Shown here one piece after another: positions 57,624 through 64,000 of a stretch of 64,000 bases of DNA (the stretch's first letter is position 1; each line of letters starts with the position of its first letter). Below the pieces are notes generated by a model. That model was given only the letters and a program-made list of their open reading frames with translations, had not been told where the DNA came from and searched no databases. The translations under genes were made by a program, and so were the position numbers. The DNA lies in the NCBI GenBank assembly GCA_963839685.1, contig CAWIVS010000002.1, positions 124,001 through 188,000 of the forward strand, in the 5' to 3' direction. Source of the stretch: CADEED01 sp963839685. GTDB taxonomy: Bacteria > Pseudomonadota > Gammaproteobacteria > Steroidobacterales > Steroidobacteraceae.

Positions 57624-58993
57624 AACGACGAGGCGATTCCGCTAGCGGGACGGCTCCGCAGCTCGAGCCCATGTTTGCTTCCGAGGTGCTCTGGTACTTC
57701 ACGAACAGCAGCGCCGCGGCGCCGAGCAACGAGCCGCAGCCCATGATGATCGAGACCGACTGCAGCCCCATGCCGTGCTGGAAGAGATAGCCGGCGATGA
57801 TCGGTGCCAGCGCCGCGCCGCCTCGACCTGCACCAATGACGATGCCCGTGCCAGTGGCGCGCAGATGCGTCGGAAAGGCGATCGCGAGCAGGGTATAGAG
57901 ACCAACGATTCCCGCGTTCACGAAGAATCCGCAGAAGAAGATGATGGTCTTCAGTTCGACCAGGTCGTCCTGGCCGCGGCCGAATATTGCGATCGCCACG
58001 GCGCCCATCAGCAACACCCCAACCGTGAGCAGGCGGATGTTCATGCGCAATGCCAGCAGTCCGAGTACCGCGCCTCCCGCGGCGCCGCCGACGCTGATCC
58101 ACAGCAGCACATCGGCCACGACGGGACCCGAGTAGCCCATGTCCGACGCGATCGGGGCCACCCACTTGATGATGTAGTAGAAAGAAGTGATGTGCGCGAA
58201 ATACGCGACGACCATCAGGAGGGTGAGACGCAACAACAGAGGCGTGAACAGGTCCTTGAAGGACGGCCGCTGCGCAGGCGGCGGCATCGGCGGCAGTGCG
58301 GAGATCGCGGCGTATCCCATCCGCTTCAACGTCGCGTTGATCTTCTCGAGTGCGCCGGCGGGCTGTTTGCGGCACAGCCAGGAAATCGATTCGGGCACTC
58401 CGAACCAGACCACCGGAAAGAGCGCGGCGCTCAAGATGGCGGCGAACTCGAAACACCACGCGCCAGTCATGGGTTTTGAGCAAGTGCGAAACAAGGAGCG
58501 CGCAAAACACATTGCCGAGCGGATAACCGATGGTCATCAGCGCCACCCACAGGTTGCGCAGGCGATCGTTGGAGAACTCCGCCGAGGCAGCGTTGATCGC
58601 CGCGAGCATGCCGCCGATGCCAAGCCCCGTGATAAAGCGCCAGATGCCAAGGCTCAGCAAATCGGAGGCGTGCGAACACATGTAACTTCCCAGGGTCATG
58701 ACGACCAGGAAGGTGAGGATCGAGCGACGGCGCCCGAACTGGTCCGCGACTCCTCCGAGCAGGAACGAACCCACCGCCATGCCCCACAACTCCATCGATG
58801 CCACGACGCCGAATTCGAGTCGGCTGATGTTCCACTCCTTCAGGATTCCGGAAGTGGCGAAGCTGATGGCCAGGACGTCGAACCCGTCGAGCGCGTTGAG
58901 CATCACCGTGACGATGCAGGCGATGATCTGCAGCCGTGTCATCGATGAGGTTGCCATCAGGCTGCGTGGATCGTAGTTCGACATCGCTGGCAT
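57607..58993 (-). CDS. MFS transporter, aromatic acid:H+ symporter-like, frameshifted
   Basis: About 461 residues, 12 helices. Helix 1 has NALDGFDVLAISFATSG with the Asp typical of aromatic acid symporters (PcaK, BenK). The loop 2-3 motif is GGVADQFGRRRS and the second half has FPTHLRATGTGIVIGAGRGG. The frame changes near 58452: removing one T (GTGTTTCGAG on the coding strand) gives VVFEFAAILSAALFPV. It converges with the amidohydrolase, overlapping its end by 17 bases. Most likely it imports the phenylpropanoid or benzoate acid handled by the neighbouring enzymes. Confidence 0.83.
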
Positions 58994-59217
58994 CCCCCGA
59001 TACCCCCTGGTTCGATTTTCCGGGGCGCGGCGAGAATATCATCGGGCGCTCGTGACACCCGGCCGTGCGCGGGTGAGTTCGCTCAAGCGCGAATGCGATT
59101 GCAGTTCGGGTCGAGAGCGGGCGGACGTGGCACCCAACACTGCGCCGCGACGTGGTGCGCTCGCGACCTCCGCGGTGTCTCAGGAGTATGTCGTAAGTCA
59201 TTGATTCAGGAGACTGG

Positions 59218-60318
59218 ATGTCCCCGTTGATTCCCTCTCGTGCCGATCATGTCGGCAGCTTTCTGCGACCTCGCTATCTGCTCGATGCGCGCGACAAGTT
59301 CGCCCGCAAGGAAATCGCGGCCGCCGAACTGCGCGCGGTGGAGGATCGCGCGATCAGCGAAGTGATCCGCATGCAGGAAGAAGTCGGCCTCGAAGCCATC
59401 ACCGATGGTGAGTTCCGCCGCACCTATTTCCACATCGATTTCCTCAAACAACTCGACGGCGTGCAGTCGGACGATCCGAAGATCATCGTCAAGCCCGATG
59501 GCAGCGAAGAACTCGCCCCGCCGGTGATGCGCGTAGTCGGAAAGGTGCGCCATGCGCGCGACATCCAGCGCGCGGATTTCGAGTTCCTGAAGACGCATAC
59601 CGGCCGCACGCCCAAGGTGACCATTCCTTCGCCGACCATGCTGCATTTTCGCGGCGGGCGCGCCGGCATCAGCCAGAAGGACTATCCGGATCTCGAGCAG
59701 TTCTACGACGACGTGGCCAAGGCGTACGGCGATGAGCTGCGATCACTCGCGGCCGCCGGCTGTACCTACGTGCAGATGGACGACACCAACCTGGCCTATC
59801 TATGCGACATGAAAATGCGCGAAGCGGCACGTGCGCGTGGTGACGACCCGAACGAGCTGCCGCATCGCTACGCTGACTTCATCAATCGCGTGGTCGCGCA
59901 GAAACCGGACCGCATGACGCTCGCCATACATTTGTGCCGCGGCAACTTCAAGAGCGCGCACGCCGCCGAAGGTGGTTACGAACCGGTGGCCGAGGCGCTG
60001 TTGGCGGAAATGAAAGTGGACGTGTATTTCCTCGAATACGACGATGAACGCAGTGGTGATTTCCGTCCGCTGCGTTTTCTGCCCAAGGACAAGGTCGTGG
60101 TCCTGGGCCTCATCACCACCAAGCTGGGCGGCCTCGAATCCAGGGACGACATCAAGCGCCGCATCGACGAGGCCGCGAAATACGTGCCACTCGAACAACT
60201 GGCGCTGTCGCCGCAATGTGGCTTCTCGAGCAGTTATCATGGCAACGACATCGAGATGAGCCAGCAGACCGCCAAGCTGCGACTGGTGGTGGACATCGCA
60301 CGAGAGGTCTGGAAATAG
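59218..60318 (+). CDS. MetE C-terminal-like methyltransferase (cobalamin-independent methionine synthase family)
   Basis: An intact 366-residue zinc TIM-barrel protein corresponding to the catalytic half of MetE. AGGAG lies seven bases before ATG 59218. The zinc ligands are all present: His and Cys in LAIHLCRGNF, Glu in VYFLEYDDE and Cys in LALSPQCGFSSS; the QMDDTNLAY loop binds the amino-acid part in MetE. Stand-alone proteins of this type often lie in catabolic clusters and need not make methionine. The genes behind it (cupin, VOC protein) suggest that it serves an aromatic or thioether pathway, perhaps taking a methyl group. Its acceptor is unknown. Confidence 0.8.
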   Translation: MSPLIPSRADHVGSFLRPRYLLDARDKFARKEIAAAELRAVEDRAISEVIRMQEEVGLEAITDGEFRRTYFHIDFLKQLDGVQSDDPKIIVKPDGSEELAPPVMRVVGKVRHARDIQRADFEFLKTHTGRTPKVTIPSPTMLHFRGGRAGISQKDYPDLEQFYDDVAKAYGDELRSLAAAGCTYVQMDDTNLAYLCDMKMREAARARGDDPNELPHRYADFINRVVAQKPDRMTLAIHLCRGNFKSAHAAEGGYEPVAEALLAEMKVDVYFLEYDDERSGDFRPLRFLPKDKVVVLGLITTKLGGLESRDDIKRRIDEAAKYVPLEQLALSPQCGFSSSYHGNDIEMSQQTAKLRLVVDIAREVWK

Positions 60319-60339
60319 CCCTGAGCGGGGGAGATCCAC

Positions 60340-60879
60340 ATGCCCGAGAAAGCAACGGTCGAATTCTGGCGCGACATTCCGGCCATCGAGAAATCGAAAG
60401 TCTTCAAACCGGATGCCATGCCCGAGGCGTACATCCACGATGCCCCGACGCAGGATGAACGTTACTTCGTGCCCATCACCGACACGGTGTCGTCGCGACC
60501 CTTGTGGATCTCCCCACAACGCAATCAGTGGTGCGACATCCTCATGGCCAAGCGGGCGGGACTGGTGAACCGTCACTATCATCCGCACGAGGTTTTCGCC
60601 TACACCATCTCCGGCAAGTGGGGTTATCTCGAGCACGACTGGACCGCGACGGCGGGAGATTTTGTATACGAGACTCCCGGCGAAGGACACACGCTGGTCG
60701 CGTACGAGCACCCGGATCCCATGCGAGTGTTCTTCAACGTCAAGGGACCGCTCATCTGGCTGGACGAGAAGGGCGGATCACTCGGCGTATTCGACGTTCA
60801 CGATTACATCGCCATGAGCCGCGCGCACTACGAAAAGGTCGGGCTCGGCGCGTCGGCGATCGACAAACTTTTCCGTTAA
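60340..60879 (+). CDS. Cupin, 2,4'-dihydroxyacetophenone dioxygenase-like
   Basis: An intact 179-residue protein of the ChrR-type cupin fold. The metal-binding motif is LVNRHYHPHEVFAYTISG with three His and a Glu, and the last His is in TPGEGHTLVAYEH. The length and these blocks resemble 2,4'-dihydroxyacetophenone dioxygenase, which cleaves a carbon-carbon bond in an aryl ketone side chain. It follows the MetE-like gene by 21 bases and precedes the VOC gene by 10, so the three form an operon. The exact substrate is not known. Confidence 0.7.
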   Translation: MPEKATVEFWRDIPAIEKSKVFKPDAMPEAYIHDAPTQDERYFVPITDTVSSRPLWISPQRNQWCDILMAKRAGLVNRHYHPHEVFAYTISGKWGYLEHDWTATAGDFVYETPGEGHTLVAYEHPDPMRVFFNVKGPLIWLDEKGGSLGVFDVHDYIAMSRAHYEKVGLGASAIDKLFR

Positions 60880-60889
60880 GCTCGGCGCC

Positions 60890-61300
60890 ATGCCGATCAC
60901 CGAAATGCAGCACTACATGGTGCTCTCCAAGGATCTGGAGAAGACCCGGCAGTTCTATTGCGACGTGCTGGGAATGCGCACCGGTCCGCGGCCGCCGTTC
61001 GACTTCGAAGGCCTGTGGATTTACGTCGGCGACGTGGCCGTGGTGCACGTCGCGGGGCAGGCGAGCTACGAAGAGACCGGCCGGTTGGTCGAGGCGGCCC
61101 AGGAGCGCCACGGCAGCGGCAGCGTGGATCACATTGCGTTCGCCGCCGACAACTACGATGAACTGGTGGCGAGCTTCAAGAAGCACGACATGGAGTATCG
61201 CGCCACGCAGGTGCCGGGCACCGATCTGCGACAGCTGTTCGTACTCGATCCGGATGGCATTCAGATCGAGATCAATATCCGCGCCAGGTCCTCGGGCTGA
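60890..61300 (+). CDS. VOC-family (glyoxalase/extradiol dioxygenase fold) protein
   Basis: An intact 136-residue protein with two beta-alpha-beta-beta-beta units. Possible metal ligands are His in MQHYMVLSKDLEKT, His in SVDHIAFAADNYD and Glu in PDGIQIEINIR, as in type I extradiol dioxygenases and glyoxalases. It could be a small ring-cleavage dioxygenase, an epimerase or a resistance protein. It is the third gene of the MetE-like/cupin operon, and its end overlaps the convergent alpha/beta hydrolase by 40 bases. Confidence 0.75.
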   Translation: MPITEMQHYMVLSKDLEKTRQFYCDVLGMRTGPRPPFDFEGLWIYVGDVAVVHVAGQASYEETGRLVEAAQERHGSGSVDHIAFAADNYDELVASFKKHDMEYRATQVPGTDLRQLFVLDPDGIQIEINIRARSSG

Positions 61301-61983
61301 GAAAAGAACGGCGAGTGGTCGGCGTTCAGCGTGAACACCGGCGCGCAGGGCAGGGCTGCCTGCATGCGCCGTTGTGATGCCAGCGTGACGGTGCGATCGC
61401 GCGTGGTCTCGACATAGGCGCGCGGAACTCTCCCGAAGCGGCCCGAGGTGATCGCCAGCGGTGTCACCAGTGGCTTGAGAGGCTCGGGCGACAGCCGCAC
61501 GCGCGCATATTCATAATCCTCGTCGCTACACAGACCGTAGAACGCCTCGCGCACCGCCGAGTCGCGCACGGTGCAAGTGACGCCGCTGTCTGCCGGAATC
61601 ATGTTCGCGGCGATGATGGATTCCGCGTCGCGCCGTGCTTCCTCGGCCAGCGACTCACCGGCGGGCAACAGGTAGGCGGATAGATAGACGAGGTGACGGA
61701 TGCGGTCAGGCACGAGCTCCGCCGCCTGGCTCACGACGATGCCGCCACGGCTATGACCGACGAGCACCACGGGTTCCGCCTGGCGTTCGACGATGTCGGC
61801 GACGAATCGCGCCCACGAGGCCAGAGTCACCTGATCCGCAGGTGCTGGGTCGGTGGCCATGGAAGGCAGGTCGGGCGCCACCACGCGGGCCCCTTGGGCC
61901 TCGAGCAGGGGAGTCAGCCGGTGCCAGCACCAGGCTCCATGCCATGCGCCGTGTACGAGGACGAAAGTGTGGGGCTTCGTCAC
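61261..61983 (-). CDS. Alpha/beta hydrolase (plant methylesterase-like)
   Basis: An intact 240-residue esterase. The oxyanion block is FVLVHGAWHGAWCWHRL, the nucleophile Ser is in LVGHSRGGIVVSQAAE, the His in LNADHSPFFSQPEDL. This compact layout resembles salicylate-binding protein 2 and hydroxynitrile lyases of plants and their bacterial EstC-type relatives, which hydrolyse small methyl esters. It lies just downstream of the MFS gene on the - strand (12 bases) and so is probably co-transcribed with it. Removal of a methyl ester from an aromatic acid would fit. Confidence 0.82.
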   Translation of the reverse strand: MTKPHTFVLVHGAWHGAWCWHRLTPLLEAQGARVVAPDLPSMATDPAPADQVTLASWARFVADIVERQAEPVVLVGHSRGGIVVSQAAELVPDRIRHLVYLSAYLLPAGESLAEEARRDAESIIAANMIPADSGVTCTVRDSAVREAFYGLCSDEDYEYARVRLSPEPLKPLVTPLAITSGRFGRVPRAYVETTRDRTVTLASQRRMQAALPCAPVFTLNADHSPFFSQPEDLARILISI

Positions 61984-61995
61984 GCGGCACGTAGT

Positions 61996-63268
61996 TCAGT
62001 CGCGAAACTGCGCGCGCGTGGTGGCCAAGGCGCGTGTCGTCGAGGGGGCAGGGGCGCCGGCGGATATCTTTACCGGCGCGGTCTCGCGCAGAAAAAACGC
62101 GAAGAACGCGCCGGCTGCCGCGCAGCCGGCCATGATGTACATGGGCCATTGCATGCCATGCAGATCGGCGGCGCGGCCCGCCAGGGTGGGCGCGATCACG
62201 CCGCCCAGAATCTCTCCCAATCCGATGACGACGCCGATCGCGGTGGCCAGCAGGCGGACGGGAATGGTCTCCGACGGAATTGTCGCCATGAAAATCGGGA
62301 AGCTGCCGCTCGCCGCCCAGCCGATGAACACCAGCGCGCCTAACAACCAGGGTGAGCCGTCGAAATACAACGCCGCGAGCGGGACGATGATGCCGATGGC
62401 GTTGAACGCGATGACCACCGGCCTGCGCCCGATGCGATCGGAAAGCCCCGGCACGATGAACGCGAACACCACCGCAGAGATGCCCAGCAAGCTCATGAGA
62501 TAACTGCTGACCGAATCATCCAGGCCGCGCAGCGCCGGATATGCGAATGGCAGGAATACCCAGCCAAGCACCATCCACGCCACCATGACGATGCTCACGG
62601 CGACGCACACCCAGATGTTGCGGTGACGAAGCAACTCGAGCCACGAGCCGCGCTGCCGCGGTGTCGCGCTCATTAGCGGTGCAACCTTGGGCTCGCGGAT
62701 CAGGAAAATTACCAGCAGGGCACACAGCAGGCCGGGTGCGGCGGCCACGTAGAACCCGACACGCCAGCTGAATGCCTGCGCGATTGCCACCAGCACGATG
62801 GGAGCGAGGAACGAGCCGAAAAAGTTGCTGCCGACGTTCTGCATGACGCCCATGTTGAGACCGCGGCGTTTTTCGGAAGATTCCGCGACCAGCAGCGACT
62901 GGCAGATGGGCAGGATGCCACCCTCGGAGAATCCCATGATGAGCCGCGAGAGCAGCAGCACCGAGAAAGTCGCGGCCACCGCCGAGAGCATCGAGCTCAA
63001 GGAGAAGATCACGATCGCCGTGACCAGTATCGCTTTGCGTTTGCCGGTGGCGTCCGACAGCGCGCTGACCAGCAAACCCGACAGTGCCCAGGTGAATGAC
63101 AGCGCCGAGCCGAGCATTCCCACCTGCGTGCTGTTGAGCTGCAGGTCCCTGGCGACGAACGGCCCGAGAAACGCCATCGCGTTGCGATCGAAGAACACGA
63201 TGCCGAACATGAATCCCAGCACCACGATCATCCGCGTCTCGTAGCGCCAGCCACTTCACTTGCATCAT
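61996..63268 (-). CDS. MFS transporter, frameshifted at the N terminus
   Basis: A permease of about 423 residues with 12 helices. The region from VVLGFMFGIVFFDRNAMAFLG to the C-terminal AAAGAFFAFFLRETAPV is in one frame, with SDATGKRKAI and LSDRIGRRPVVI in the conserved loops. ATG 63268 or 63265 followed by QVKW and, after a frame change near 63245, RYETRMIVV gives a better N terminus than the internal ATG at 63231. Related to hexuronate/aromatic acid MFS carriers. It is followed on the same strand by the alpha/beta hydrolase, so the two form an operon. Confidence 0.8.
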
Positions 63269-63358
63269 GGGCGCGCTCCGCCTTGCCAACATGCGACCAG
63301 TGAGCTGGAACTTCTTCGAGGCGGATGTCCTGCCTGCCGTAATAGACCGCGGCGCGCA

Positions 63359-64000
63359 TCAGTCGCGAAACATGCTGCGCGTCGTGGAGTACGCGCGCGT
63401 GGTCAGCTCCTCGAGGGGCCAGGCGCGCTGCGCCTTGTTGAGCGCCTCGATGCCCCAGGGGCCGTGGTAGACCTTGCGCATGATGTCGACGAATCCACGG
63501 ACGTCGAATTCACCCTCGCCGCAAAAGGCGCGATGACAGGTGGTCTCGGTGACCAGGTCCATGCCCGGCGGCGCCTTGAGGTAGCCGTCGTTGAGCTCGA
63601 TCGACATGAGATAAGGCGCGGGTATCGCGGCGACTGCCTCATAAGGAATACCAAGCTTGACCACATGCCACAGGTCCACGCAGATGCCGCCATTGGGTTG
63701 TGCTGCGCCGGTTGCCAGTTCGATCATTTCGGGCAGAGTCTCGATACGCGAAAAGGGCATGAACTCGAACACGATGCGCGTGCCATGCTCACGGGCTTCG
63801 CCACAGAGCTGTGCGAATTCGTCGATGAGCTTCGACATCGGCGCCGGGGTCTTGAAGAAATCACCGACCTTGATGTGACGCGCACCGAGGGCAGAGGCGC
63901 TCTCCAGCATCATGCTTCGCATGGCGTCCGACGCCTTGCGCCTGTCGCCATCGGTGAACCAGTCGAGCAGGAATTCCAGTTCAAGATGCCTGATGCCGTG
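63359..64000 (-). CDS. Sugar phosphate isomerase/epimerase family protein, partial
   Basis: The C-terminal 213 residues of a TIM-barrel protein of the AP endonuclease 2 / xylose-isomerase-like family; the 5' end lies beyond the window. RHIKVGDFF, TRIVFEFMPFSRIETLPEM, GGICVDLWHVVKLG and LMSIELNDGY contain the Glu, Asp and His residues that usually bind metal. Members with this layout include 3-dehydroshikimate dehydratases, inosose dehydratase/isomerases and hydroxypyruvate isomerases. Given the surroundings a role in aromatic breakdown is possible but not shown. It precedes the MFS gene on the same strand by about 90 bases. Confidence 0.75.
   Translation of the reverse strand, partial: HGIRHLELEFLLDWFTDGDRRKASDAMRSMMLESASALGARHIKVGDFFKTPAPMSKLIDEFAQLCGEAREHGTRIVFEFMPFSRIETLPEMIELATGAAQPNGGICVDLWHVVKLGIPYEAVAAIPAPYLMSIELNDGYLKAPPGMDLVTETTCHRAFCGEGEFDVRGFVDIMRKVYHGPWGIEALNKAQRAWPLEELTTRAYSTTRSMFRD

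Noticed and set aside
2177..63268. Programmed +1 frameshifting as the cause of the shifts
   Set aside because: No shared slippery sequence or stop context is present at the sites, and genes as ordinary as xylA and xylB would all need it.
1..64000. Search for mobile elements, CRISPR arrays, toxin-antitoxin or defence genes
   Set aside because: No transposase, integrase, regularly spaced repeats, nuclease-methylase pairs or phage genes were recognised; the only nuclease is an SNase-like secreted protein.

Overview
The window is high-GC DNA from what looks like a free-living, plant-matter-degrading Gammaproteobacterium. The mix of a TonB-dependent receptor starch locus, GH97 and GH13 enzymes, flavin-dependent halogenase homologues and many aromatic-catabolism genes resembles Steroidobacterales/Xanthomonadales-type genomes. 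That placement is inferred from gene content only. No rRNA, tRNA, insertion sequence, prophage or CRISPR array was recognised.

Layout. 0-9.2 kb: a tightly packed + strand operon (MFS end, DUF3237, aldehyde dehydrogenase, GMC oxidoreductase, second DUF3237, second GMC oxidoreductase, MFS, acetoacetyl-CoA synthetase). 9.2-14.8 kb: a small outer-membrane barrel, an aldo/keto reductase whose ribosome site lies in a 13-bp inverted repeat, and a very large secreted SBBP-repeat protein with five tandem ~95-residue repeats and a GlyGly-type C-terminal anchor. 15.0-18.4 kb: xylB-xylA and a small exported protein. 18.4-39.5 kb: a starch/maltodextrin utilisation locus. It has secreted GH13 and GH97 enzymes, a GPH-type sugar symporter, an Lnt-like membrane nitrilase, a LacI regulator, a cytoplasmic GH13 glucosidase, a second secreted GH13, a TonB receptor, a pullulanase with two N-terminal repeats, and two flavin-dependent tryptophan-halogenase homologues. 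Seven copies of a palindrome with the core ATACGTAT, found nowhere else in the window, sit in front of these genes and are the probable LacI operators. 39.5-64 kb: aromatic and phenylpropanoid catabolism. It has a single-chain LigB-LigA type ring-cleavage dioxygenase, SDR, vanillin-dehydrogenase-like ALDH, lipoprotein quinohemoprotein alcohol dehydrogenase, nuclease, GST, AEC carrier, TPP enzyme, a tiny secreted peptide, a LigW-like decarboxylase, another ALDH, AraC and MarR regulators, a hydratase/dehydrogenase fusion overlapping an amidohydrolase of the beta-ketoacyl-CoA hydrolase type, an AAHS-type transporter, and a MetE-like/cupin/VOC/hydrolase/MFS group.

How it works together. In the starch locus, secreted pullulanase and amylases cut the polymer, the TonB receptor imports oligosaccharides, periplasmic GH97/GH13 trim them, the GPH symporter takes products into the cytoplasm and the cytoplasmic GH13 finishes hydrolysis. 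The right-hand part fits uptake of lignin-type aromatics, oxidation of alcohol and aldehyde groups, decarboxylation, side-chain shortening and meta cleavage.

Quality warning. About 40 frameshifts interrupt otherwise well-conserved genes. Every gene with only one apparent shift, except the second DUF3237, is one base too long modulo three, and many extra bases can be placed exactly. This looks like uncorrected long-read insertion error, not gene decay. Coordinates of such genes span the whole frame-corrected gene.
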